Below, piece after piece: positions 17,335 to 24,452 of a DNA stretch of 30,291 bases. Origin of the DNA: CAIVAT01 sp038212325 (GTDB lineage: Bacteria > Bacteroidota > Bacteroidia > Bacteroidales > FEN-979). Location of the stretch: NCBI GenBank assembly GCA_038212325.1, contig JBBQUQ010000036.1, forward strand, positions 1-30,291. The letters run 5' to 3'. Made by a program: the position numbers and the translations under genes. The notes under the pieces are model-generated. The model was not told the origin of the DNA. It was given only the letters and a program-made list of their open reading frames with translations, and did no database searches. Every line of letters starts with the position of its first letter. Positions within the stretch are counted from its first letter, which is position 1.

Positions 17335-17365
17335 CAAAACTACCGATAAAACAGGTCCAAATCAA
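17335..17365 (-). promoter_or_regulatory. Putative promoter of the riboflavin kinase gene (TTG-N20-TAGTTTTG)
   Basis: On the minus strand TTG (plus-strand positions 17363-17365, part of GTTTTG) and TAGTTTTG (17335-17342) are 20 nt apart, a full match to the Bacteroidota consensus. The -7 element ends 4 nt before the ATG at 17330, implying a leaderless or very short-leader mRNA. Confidence 0.55.
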
Positions 17366-18261
17366 AACAGAGGTTTATCTTTTTTGCTGAGGCGTTTGAT
17401 CATGATCAGTTCATACACGGCATACATGTAATGCGCCCATACGCCGGCGAGCATGATGAGGAGCGTGATGATCATCCACATCGGGGCGATCGGCGTCCAG
17501 AGCTCACGGGAGGGGACTTCAGCTTTGTAATATTGCTTGTGGACTCCCCAGTTGATCGTATTTTGTCCCTGAACAAATCCGAACAGGTCATGCTCTTCAA
17601 TTTTAGCCACAACAACAAGGTTTCCCATCGTATCGCCCACGATTTCTTTTGGAAATTCCATGGTTCCGGTACCGGTTTCGTCGAGGGCGATTTCGCCGAT
17701 TTTCAACAAGCTGAAAAGCCTGGGAATATAAATGAGAACTGTTTCCTTCGGTATGGCAACTTCTTCACCTTTTTCATTTTTCTGGACAGCGGTTACTTTT
17801 AAAACCCTCAGGGAGTCTTCGATGCTGAAGAAAAGCCGGATTTTAGCCGGCTTAGCCGTAAAGGAGGCCTCGGCGCCGGGATATTTGTTATTGCCGGTGA
17901 ATTTCGCCGAATAGGACACCATGCCCTCTTTGTTTGCAGGCAATTCACCAACAGGTACTTTAAAAACCGCAATGCCCTCCTGGTCTGTTTTTGCCTTGCC
18001 CAAGGGAGTGGTGACCGTGCCGTTCGATGCAGTAAATTCTACCTGTGCATTCTCCAGTGCCAGGGTTGATTCACCTTTCTTTATACTGAGCGTTGCGGTT
18101 AACATGACCGAATCGGAGCCGCACAGGTAGTTCAGAACCAAACGCGATTCTGCGGGGAGTGCGGCAGTGTCTGGTTTTTCTTCCGCAATTACAGTTACAG
18201 GCGGAAGAACCATGAAAATCATGGCGACAAGGACCACTAAAAACGTCGTACCTCTTTTCAT
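17362..18261 (-). CDS. Ig-like-domain membrane protein of the cytochrome/NrfD operon
   Basis: A 299-residue protein with an N-terminal signal peptide (TTFLVVLVAMIFMVLPPVTV), a periplasmic part of two or so Ig-like beta domains (LALENAQVEFTASNGTVTTP and TDQEGIAVFKVPVG recall invasin/Big_1-type repeats) and a C-terminal membrane helix at about 263-284, followed by a basic cytoplasmic tail (MIKRLSKKDK). It is the last gene of the operon, 30 nt after the NrfD-type gene. No redox motif is seen. A structural or assembly role at the periplasmic face of the membrane complex is inferred from position. I do not recognise a named family. Confidence 0.75.
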   Translation of the reverse strand: MKRGTTFLVVLVAMIFMVLPPVTVIAEEKPDTAALPAESRLVLNYLCGSDSVMLTATLSIKKGESTLALENAQVEFTASNGTVTTPLGKAKTDQEGIAVFKVPVGELPANKEGMVSYSAKFTGNNKYPGAEASFTAKPAKIRLFFSIEDSLRVLKVTAVQKNEKGEEVAIPKETVLIYIPRLFSLLKIGEIALDETGTGTMEFPKEIVGDTMGNLVVVAKIEEHDLFGFVQGQNTINWGVHKQYYKAEVPSRELWTPIAPMWMIITLLIMLAGVWAHYMYAVYELIMIKRLSKKDKPLF

Positions 18262-18291
18262 ATGGGTGGGTTGAGTAATTCCGGTGAATAA

Positions 18292-19605
18292 TTAAACTAA
18301 GACATCTTCTTTTTTCTCTTCTGCCTTTAATCCGGTGACGGGAACGATGGTGATGAATTTAGATGCCACGGTAAAAAGGAGGCAAAATATTGCCACTCCG
18401 GCAGCCGTTAGGCTCCATTCCACCCATGTGGCGGAATAGTTCAGCCATTCGGGCCTTGAATCCTGGATCGGCAGGTAGGGTGATTCAAGGGTGGGCACCA
18501 CGATGATATACCGGTTAAGCCAGAGCGCAATGATGACAACCACCGACGTAAGAGTGATGTTGGTGATGGTTCTTAACCTTGCAATACCAATTACCAGCAG
18601 AGGCAGAAGCACCCCGATGTAATTGGATATGATAAACGGCCAGTAGAATTTCTTGAAAAGAAGCTGGATAAGCAATTCGTCGTTTTTTTCAGAGCCGTAC
18701 CATTTGGTGAGGTAATCGCTGAACGTAAAGTACCCGAAAAAGGCAGCAAGCACAAGCATGATGATGCCAACTGCCACAAAGTGTTTTTTTGTGATATATT
18801 CTTCGAGGTGATAAACTTTTCGGAAAACCCACATGCAAACGATCAGTACGGCGCTTCCGGAATAGACTGCGGCGATGACGAAATAGGGACCGAAGATGGT
18901 GCTGTGCCAGCCGGGTTGCAGGGTAACGCTGAAAATCCATGCAAGCACAGAGTATACGATGATGGCGATGGCAATAACCATGGCGGCCATAATGTCGGTG
19001 GCCCGATTCAAACGTTGCTGTTGCTCCGGGGTTCCGGTGTAGCCAAGTGCCAGCATTTTATAGAGTTTTTTCCTCCATTTTGGAAGTTGGAGCAGTTCAT
19101 AATCCCTGAGTGTTGCGAGATCGCGCAGCAACGAGAGATAGAGGAAGATAAAGCATCCGAAAATATCGGTTGAAATGGCGATGACGTCCCAGGTGATGGG
19201 CGACTGGATTCTTCCGAAGATCACCAGGTAATGCAGCTTGTCGAGCCGGCCGATGCAGAGCAGGATAAAGCAGGGGCCGATGAGCAGTGCAATGATGGTG
19301 ATGAATTCGGCCATGCGGATGATCGGTTTCCGCCAAGCCGTTTTAAACAGATGAAGGGTTCCGGAGATGAGCGCACCCGCATAGCTGACGCCCATGAAGA
19401 AAATAAAGTTCACGATGTACACACCCCATACCACATTGTCGCGCATGCCGGTAACCTCGTGACCTTTAATTACTTGCTGCAGAAAGGCATAGAAACCCAG
19501 CCCGATTACCCCGAGTAAGAAAACGATCCAGACATATCCCTGGATGGAGGTCCGCTCAAGTTGAGGTGCAAACTCCCTTAATGGATCTTTTTGTTGCAGT
19601 TCCAT
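18292..19605 (-). CDS. NrfD/PsrC-type quinone-interacting integral membrane protein
   Basis: A 437-residue polytopic protein with about ten hydrophobic helices, of the NrfD family (as in PsrC, ActC, QrcD, HybB and DsrP), which exchange electrons between periplasmic Fe-S or haem partners and the quinone pool. Supporting segments are WGVYIVNFIFFMGVSYAGAL, where family members have a conserved W-G-x-Y-I-V helix, and the arrangement of long helices with a C-terminal half containing NRYIIVVPTLESPYLPIQD. It lies 2 nt downstream of the ferredoxin gene, the standard pairing for this family. With no molybdopterin subunit nearby, the partners are probably the ferredoxin, cytochrome b and 7-haem cytochrome. 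Confidence 0.88.
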   Translation of the reverse strand: MELQQKDPLREFAPQLERTSIQGYVWIVFLLGVIGLGFYAFLQQVIKGHEVTGMRDNVVWGVYIVNFIFFMGVSYAGALISGTLHLFKTAWRKPIIRMAEFITIIALLIGPCFILLCIGRLDKLHYLVIFGRIQSPITWDVIAISTDIFGCFIFLYLSLLRDLATLRDYELLQLPKWRKKLYKMLALGYTGTPEQQQRLNRATDIMAAMVIAIAIIVYSVLAWIFSVTLQPGWHSTIFGPYFVIAAVYSGSAVLIVCMWVFRKVYHLEEYITKKHFVAVGIIMLVLAAFFGYFTFSDYLTKWYGSEKNDELLIQLLFKKFYWPFIISNYIGVLLPLLVIGIARLRTITNITLTSVVVIIALWLNRYIIVVPTLESPYLPIQDSRPEWLNYSATWVEWSLTAAGVAIFCLLFTVASKFITIVPVTGLKAEEKKEDVLV

Positions 19606-19607
19606 GG

Positions 19608-20579
19608 CTACGGTTTATTTTTAATGCTGTAAGGTGTCTCTTTGTATCGCTCTTTCACTGACTCTTCCAGGTCGCCAAACCCCCTGTCAACTTCGAACTG
19701 GCGGTCGACCGGTGGCAGGTAGTAAACGCACGGACGTGTTCCGAGTGTTTCAAGATAACGGTAGCCTGCCCGGTCGTGGATAAGTTTGCTGAACTGGAAG
19801 GTTTCAGTACCGTTTGTTACGGTATCCTCGTCAACATCGCCGAAGTAGATCACGCCCATCGGGCAGGCCGATGCGCAATAGGGAATTTTGCCGACCCGTA
19901 TCAGGTCGGGGCAGAAATCGCATTTTGACACGGTGCCCTCCTTGCCGGGGCTGCTGGCTTCGGGGCTGTAAGGTTCTTTGTCCTCTTCATATTCAGGATA
20001 ATGCTTCCATGCAAAAACGCGGGTTGAATAGGGACAGCCGGTCATGCAGAATTTACAGCCGATGCAGCGTTCGTTGTCGATGAGCACGATGCCGTCGCTG
20101 CGCTTGTAGGTAGCTCCGACCGGGCATACGCTCACGCACAAAGGGTTGTCGCAATGGAAGCAGGGTTTTGGGAACCAGTAGGGGGCAGTTTTTTCAGAAT
20201 CCTGCAAAAGGTAAACCTTCATGAACTCCTGGCTCTGAGGCAGGTGATGGCCTTTTTGGCATGCTTCCACGCACTTACGGGCGTTTTTGCATTTTCCAAG
20301 GTCGATCACCATCACGAATTTTCGGCCGGGAATGCCTTTGTGCGAATCTTCGCGCGACACTCGCGGCAACTTGAGCAAGCCCCTGTCCACCTCCATGATT
20401 TCGCCATTGGTGGTAAGAACTTTTACCTTTTCACCGGTTTCGGTGGCCGTTGCGTCGACGTACGCCGCAATAAGGCCGCCACCCACGGCAACTCCGGCGC
20501 CGGCAATCAGTCCTTTTTTCAGGAACTGGCGGCGCGAGTTTTTCTGGTCTTTATTCAACTCTTCTTCCACGTTGTTCAT
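19608..20579 (-). CDS. Tat-exported four-cluster [4Fe-4S] ferredoxin subunit (NrfC/DsrO/HybA-like)
   Basis: A 323-residue electron-transfer subunit. The N-terminus carries a Tat motif and hydrophobic stretch (SRRQFLKKGLIAGAGVAVGG, Arg pair at 16-17), so it is exported folded to the periplasm. Four cysteine groups are visible: CKNARKCVEACQKGH, CFHCDNPLCVSVCPVGA, CIGCKFCMTGCPYSTR, and CDFCP with CASACPMGV. This layout is that of NrfC/DsrO/HybA proteins binding up to four clusters. It is 2 nt from both neighbours, the cytochrome b gene upstream and the NrfD-type gene downstream, so it presumably links them electronically. Confidence 0.9.
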   Translation of the reverse strand: MNNVEEELNKDQKNSRRQFLKKGLIAGAGVAVGGGLIAAYVDATATETGEKVKVLTTNGEIMEVDRGLLKLPRVSREDSHKGIPGRKFVMVIDLGKCKNARKCVEACQKGHHLPQSQEFMKVYLLQDSEKTAPYWFPKPCFHCDNPLCVSVCPVGATYKRSDGIVLIDNERCIGCKFCMTGCPYSTRVFAWKHYPEYEEDKEPYSPEASSPGKEGTVSKCDFCPDLIRVGKIPYCASACPMGVIYFGDVDEDTVTNGTETFQFSKLIHDRAGYRYLETLGTRPCVYYLPPVDRQFEVDRGFGDLEESVKERYKETPYSIKNKP

Positions 20580-20581
20580 AT

Positions 20582-21205
20582 TTAGTGAGATTCATGATAA
20601 CCATTGATCATGCTTTTGAAATTGCTGACCGGGCTTTTCCCGATGGTGCAAAAATAGATGTGCACGCACATGATGATGCTGATGGCAAAGCCGGCCGTGA
20701 TATGCAGAAGGTCGGTAAGGTCAAGTCCGCTGTAGCCAAAAAAGCTGTTAACCGTGATCTCCGGGTACAACAGTCCCCAGCCTGAAAGAATGACAAACGG
20801 GACAAATACATACATCAGTACCACGTAAGTAACCTGCTGCAGTGGATTGAACTTGCTCTCCTCGTTTACAGGAAACGGAGCCTCTTCCTTTTTAAAAAGG
20901 CCGATGGTATAGTACCTGAATTGCTTCATCAGGCGCACAAGAAACCCTTTCACCGGGATCACATAATAGGCTCCGTTGGGTGTAAAGAGGTTGCCGAGAA
21001 AAAATATGCCATAGCTGATCGTCAGGATTATTCCGGCAAGATTATGCACCGTTACAGCAGCATTGAATTTCACCACGGTACCCGGATTTGAAAACTGGAT
21101 GCTCAGCCCTGTGATGATCAGTATGAGGCAGAGCAGAGCATTTGTCATATGCCAGATCCTGATCCACACAGGATACAGATAAAGTCGTTCAGTTTGATGG
21201 TTCAT
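20582..21205 (-). CDS. Cytochrome b (four-helix, dihaem cytochrome b561/Ni-Fe hydrogenase b-type)
   Basis: A 207-residue integral membrane cytochrome b. Four helices are visible at roughly 19-38, 51-71, 128-150 and 163-190. Histidines suited to haem b binding occur at RIWHMTNALL, VTVHNLAGII and LLHITAGFAIS with MCVHIYF. This fold, also found in thiosulfate-reductase and hydrogenase cytochrome b subunits, oxidises or reduces quinones. It lies between the 7-haem cytochrome gene (8 nt) and the ferredoxin gene (2 nt). A cytochrome b beside a membrane-anchored 7-haem cytochrome c recalls the CbcB-CbcA pair of Geobacter; this is an analogy, not a demonstrated relationship. Confidence 0.85.
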   Translation of the reverse strand: MNHQTERLYLYPVWIRIWHMTNALLCLILIITGLSIQFSNPGTVVKFNAAVTVHNLAGIILTISYGIFFLGNLFTPNGAYYVIPVKGFLVRLMKQFRYYTIGLFKKEEAPFPVNEESKFNPLQQVTYVVLMYVFVPFVILSGWGLLYPEITVNSFFGYSGLDLTDLLHITAGFAISIIMCVHIYFCTIGKSPVSNFKSMINGYHESH

Positions 21206-21213
21206 GTTTTGTT

Positions 21214-22233
21214 TTATTTTTTGATGCGAAAAAACGCATGAATGAAAATAACCAGGACTGTCATGCCAAAAATGGCCAGGCTGATGATATTTAACCGGTT
21301 GCTTTTATCGGGTCCGATGGAGGTTGTTTCTCCCATGAGCAGGCCCTTGATCACCCCCTCTTTCTGGATCTTTTCGCTCACCTGGTATTTATAGAGGGAG
21401 GCGTACAGGATGGAGTTTTTCGAGTGGCATGCTTCACATTTCCTGACTGCCTGGCCTTTTGGCATCACATGATGTGCAACGACCAGCGTATCTTCATTTT
21501 TGGCGTGGCATTCGATACACCGAACATTGGTAAAATGAGAAGCCTGGTTGGGCAGCCACTCATGTTTCTGCAGGATATTCGGTTTAATTTTGGTCGTAAG
21601 GAGCTGGTAGTTTTTAAAATCGCCATGGCAATTCAGGCAGATCAGGTTATCGTAAGCGATCGTCTCTTTAAGATTTTCATTGGTGCGTGCATTGATTTTA
21701 TACGTGTGCGCATTATGGCACATCCAGCATGTAAAATCTGCACTGTGTTTTTCGGAATGGACGCTTGCCTGGAATTCCGACTCGATTTGTTCAAATTTGA
21801 ACTGGGCATATTTTTCATCGCCGCCATGGCAGTCGATGCAGTTGGCTTTTGCTTCCATGCGCAGGTTGCCGGCATGGGGAAAGGTGCCATAATCTTCGGA
21901 ATGGCAGTCAGTGCATTTGAACTCGCGATGGTTCGACACATAAAATACGTCGCGGTTCATGATCAGTTCGCCATACATGCGCTTTGTGACGGTTTTTTTC
22001 GATTCCGGGTTTTCGTAGGTGTATTTTGACTGACCGTGGCATTTCAGGCAGGTTTCGTTTTCCCGGGCATTCTTGAATTTTGAAACATCGACCCTGGAGG
22101 GTTGTTCCTTTTCTGGTTGGATTTTGATTGCAGGGTCGGTATCAGATGTTTTCACCAGGGTAAATGCAAGGGTGAAAAGCATCAGCAACACCAGTACGAC
22201 CCATGCGGGGCGGATATTCGCTTTGTAGATCAT
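21214..22233 (-). CDS. Membrane-anchored heptahaem cytochrome c
   Basis: A 339-residue multihaem cytochrome with seven CXXCH haem-binding motifs at about residues 62, 107, 132, 169, 199, 239 and 266 (CLKCH, CTDCH, CIDCH, CWMCH, CLNCH, CIECH, CEACH). It has an uncleaved or signal-like N-terminal helix (about 11-27) and a C-terminal membrane helix (about 314-335) ending in RIKK, so the haem domain lies in the periplasm, held to the inner membrane. It is the first gene of a five-gene operon with cytochrome b, ferredoxin, NrfD-type and Ig-like proteins. It probably passes electrons from the membrane complex to soluble periplasmic carriers. The NapC/NrfH size and pattern do not fit well. Confidence 0.9.
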   Translation of the reverse strand: MIYKANIRPAWVVLVLLMLFTLAFTLVKTSDTDPAIKIQPEKEQPSRVDVSKFKNARENETCLKCHGQSKYTYENPESKKTVTKRMYGELIMNRDVFYVSNHREFKCTDCHSEDYGTFPHAGNLRMEAKANCIDCHGGDEKYAQFKFEQIESEFQASVHSEKHSADFTCWMCHNAHTYKINARTNENLKETIAYDNLICLNCHGDFKNYQLLTTKIKPNILQKHEWLPNQASHFTNVRCIECHAKNEDTLVVAHHVMPKGQAVRKCEACHSKNSILYASLYKYQVSEKIQKEGVIKGLLMGETTSIGPDKSNRLNIISLAIFGMTVLVIFIHAFFRIKK

Positions 22234-22268
22234 AAATTGTTATTGAAGGTAGTTAAACGAGTTGGCAG

Positions 22269-22313
22269 AAAAAAAAGGGTGTAAGCAGGACTTCCCTGTT
22301 AACACCCTTTTTG
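22269..22313 (-). terminator. Rho-independent terminator after the monohaem cytochrome c gene
   Basis: A GC-rich near-perfect inverted repeat (GGGTGT...ACACCC with further pairing inside, loop around 22290-22294) is followed on the minus strand by a run of T. It separates the cytochrome c gene (stop 22339) from the heptahaem operon (start 22233). Read-through into the operon is possible, because no clear promoter is seen between the hairpin and 22233. Confidence 0.7.
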
Positions 22314-22338
22314 TGATCATTGTTGAATCATCCGGGGG

Positions 22339-22752
22339 TTACTTTTTCATTGTGCGCATGAACGCAACCAAAGCCCAGCGATCGTTTGCATCGGGAATTT
22401 TCTTTTCGTAGCCGGGCATTTCATCGCGCCCCTTATCGGTGCGGTAGAAAATTTCACCGTCGGTAAATGCCTGGAAATCCTTGGAAGAGAAATCGCCCGG
22501 GAAAGTTTTCAGGGAAGCGGCTTTCGGGCCATCGCCCAGGCCTTTGCTTCCATGGCATGATTTGCAATGCTTTGCCCATAGTTCTTTTCCGGTTGCTACG
22601 TCGGCTTTTGCAGGCGCCTTCATGGCCTTGTCTTTATCAGGCACAGGCCATGGCTTAGCTTTTGCCTGGGCTTGAACTGCATTTCCAAACAGGAAAACGA
22701 CAGCAAGAAGTGCCGCTGCCATGATTGTTGCGATTTTTTGTGATGTTTTCAT
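22339..22752 (-). CDS. Monohaem class I cytochrome c, periplasmic
   Basis: A 137-residue soluble cytochrome c. A cleavable signal peptide (IATIMAAALLAVVFLFG, ending near VQAQA) is followed by a Lys/Pro/Ala-rich stretch and a compact haem domain. The single haem site is CKSCHG, and the Met axial ligand is likely that in RDEMPGYEKK. The C-terminal helix WALVAFMRTMKK is typical. It sits between the barrel protein gene and the heptahaem operon and is a good candidate periplasmic shuttle between the inner-membrane complex and outer-membrane partners. A terminator follows. Confidence 0.9.
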   Translation of the reverse strand: MKTSQKIATIMAAALLAVVFLFGNAVQAQAKAKPWPVPDKDKAMKAPAKADVATGKELWAKHCKSCHGSKGLGDGPKAASLKTFPGDFSSKDFQAFTDGEIFYRTDKGRDEMPGYEKKIPDANDRWALVAFMRTMKK

Positions 22753-22795
22753 AGTTTTAATTATTTATGGTTAGAAACTGAGTTATGGCAGGAAC

Positions 22796-23866
22796 CTAGA
22801 AGGTCCACAACCGGGTTATGTTAAAACCGAGAATAATGTATCCGTTATAAGGATTGTTGTAGTTGTACATGACGGTTTCCTGGGGCACCAGGCCGGTGGC
22901 AGAGGTCATGAAGATCTGAAATGCATGCGTGCTGGTGGAGATTTCGACCCCTACGCCAAAGTTGGGCCAGGGGGCGGTGTTGAGGTAAGTGAATACGGGC
23001 TGGGAGTAGCTCAGCATGACCGATGTTTGCGGGCTGACCTTGATCCTGCCGATCCCCGAAATGTTGAGGTTGTCGTTCAGCATGCCGTTTGCATGGTTGT
23101 TCGACATTTCGACCTGATCGACAAGGTTATAATGTACCCATGATACGCCTAATTGTGCTGAAAACTCTTTGCAGAATCTCCGGGCAATCATCAGTTCGGC
23201 AAAGTATGAAAAACGGTAGGATGCTTTGAAGGTATGATCGAAAAGTGATGTCAAATCGCTGGTATTGGCCCCTTTTAGTCCCGTTGCCTGGTTGTATGTA
23301 ATGTAGTTGAGACCATAAAGCGTATCGTTTTGTATCGTTTGACCGATCAGGTTTGATTCAAACGTGGAGTCCGTAACGATCGAACCGTAGTCAAGGTCTG
23401 AGGGTAAGGTGTTATTTCCCAGGTAAGATTTGTTCATGCAGTTGATCGCAACGTCGCCGTAAACAGAGATGGTTACCGGGAACCCTCCTTTACGCTGGCG
23501 CATGATCGTATATTTAAGGTTGAAATCCTGCATCCTTTTGTTTTTTGTGGTTCCGAAGCCGACCTGCAGATCCTTGTTGATGGTGTAATCAAAACCAATC
23601 CTGATGTTCGACGATCCCCAGATGCCCCAGAGATCGGACCAGTGTTGCTGGATCGAGCCAAAATCATGCTGCAGTACGACTTCGAGTGTTCTTGGAACGG
23701 CCATGGCGACGGTTTGGTCGGCAATGAAGTACCCGCTTTCAAAGGCGGCTTTAGCCAACGGTTTTTCTGCCGGTTGTTCGGCAGGGATCGAATCTTGTGC
23801 AATAACCATACCAAGACCGCTCGTCATGAAGATAAACCCGAGTAATAATCTTTTCATTTTACCCAT
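22796..23866 (-). CDS. DUF5777-type beta-barrel protein, probably outer membrane
   Basis: A protein of about 357 residues with a signal peptide (MKRLLLGFIFMTSGLGMVIA) and a mature part of alternating amphipathic beta strands. Segments such as IRIGFDYTINKDLQVGFGTT and FNLKYTIMRQRKGGFPVTIS match my recollection of the DUF5777 family, beta-barrel proteins found in Bacteroidota near cytochrome genes. The C-terminal NGYIILGFNITRLWTF ends in an aromatic residue, as in outer-membrane barrels. The frame is open from an ATG at 23881; ATGs at 23866 or 23857 place the signal peptide better. It lies between two cytochrome genes. A role as a porin holding or contacting cytochromes is inference. Confidence 0.78.
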   Translation of the reverse strand: MGKMKRLLLGFIFMTSGLGMVIAQDSIPAEQPAEKPLAKAAFESGYFIADQTVAMAVPRTLEVVLQHDFGSIQQHWSDLWGIWGSSNIRIGFDYTINKDLQVGFGTTKNKRMQDFNLKYTIMRQRKGGFPVTISVYGDVAINCMNKSYLGNNTLPSDLDYGSIVTDSTFESNLIGQTIQNDTLYGLNYITYNQATGLKGANTSDLTSLFDHTFKASYRFSYFAELMIARRFCKEFSAQLGVSWVHYNLVDQVEMSNNHANGMLNDNLNISGIGRIKVSPQTSVMLSYSQPVFTYLNTAPWPNFGVGVEISTSTHAFQIFMTSATGLVPQETVMYNYNNPYNGYIILGFNITRLWTF

Positions 23867-23911
23867 AGTATATGTGTGCATTTCGAATAATTGTTAGCGT
23901 GAATAAATTGA

Positions 23912-24310
23912 TTAATTATTTTTAGCGCCCTGGCTGATCCACTTGTAAACTGAATCGGCATCAGCTTTTTTGCAATAAGGCGCCATGCTGCCTCCGGGGG
24001 CCATTTTCTTATATAAAATGCTGTTACCGGGCGAAACCGTGTCGATCTGGCCCGGCATGCCCATCAGGGACTGGTACGACTTGCCCACAGACAAAACGGG
24101 AGGCGTTTGTCCCTGTTTGTGGCACAGCAGGCATTTTGCTGTAAATATGGGCTGTATCTGTCCTGAATAACTGGTTTGGTAATCAGTGGGCGAAGGAGGA
24201 GGAGGAGGAGGAGCCGGTGGGTCGGGTACGATATAATCGCTGGTACAGGATGAAAAGATAAAAAGCACGAAAAAGATCGTAATCAGTTTTTTCAATTTTC
24301 TGCTTTGCAT
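23912..24310 (-). CDS. Proline-rich monohaem cytochrome lipoprotein
   Basis: A 132-residue lipoprotein. The signal peptide (LITIFFVLFIFSS) ends in a lipobox with Cys at residue 22 (FSSCTSDY). A proline linker (DPPAPPPPPPSP, about 30-41) follows, then a small domain with one haem motif, CLLCHK at about 60-65, and conserved-looking segments IQPIFTAKC and YKKMAPGGSMAPYC. The domain resembles the short planctomycete-type cytochrome C domains. The MAPG or SMAP methionines could be axial ligands. It is the gene after the terminator that ends the multihaem lipoprotein gene, 30 nt upstream of the barrel gene start region. Attachment to the outer membrane is inferred. Confidence 0.8.
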   Translation of the reverse strand: MQSRKLKKLITIFFVLFIFSSCTSDYIVPDPPAPPPPPPSPTDYQTSYSGQIQPIFTAKCLLCHKQGQTPPVLSVGKSYQSLMGMPGQIDTVSPGNSILYKKMAPGGSMAPYCKKADADSVYKWISQGAKNN

Positions 24311-24391
24311 ATTCAGTTGTTTTTGGGTTTGATGATAATGATTTAAGTTGGATTATCCTTGTGAGATGTAAAGGTACAAATTAATAGTTTG

Positions 24392-24427
24392 AAAAAATGG
24401 CTTCAGGATTCCCTGAAGCCATTTTTT
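24392..24427. terminator. Bidirectional rho-independent terminator
   Basis: A perfect inverted repeat with 16-bp arms (left arm 24392-24407, right arm 24412-24427, loop ATTC); the stem core is GGCTTCAGG/CCTGAAGCC, flanked by A and T runs. It follows the multihaem lipoprotein gene (stop 24453, minus strand) and would terminate it before the next gene at 24310. Confidence 0.85.
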
Positions 24428-24452
24428 GAATGATCATATTGTTTTACAGAGG

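Noticed and set aside
17362..22233. Alternative complex III, Nrf, Qrc or Dsr operon
   Set aside because: The NrfD-type and ferredoxin subunits fit several of these, but the ActB/QrcB-like subunit, the NrfA nitrite reductase and the DsrK-type subunit are all absent, and a cytochrome b plus 7-haem cytochrome are present instead.
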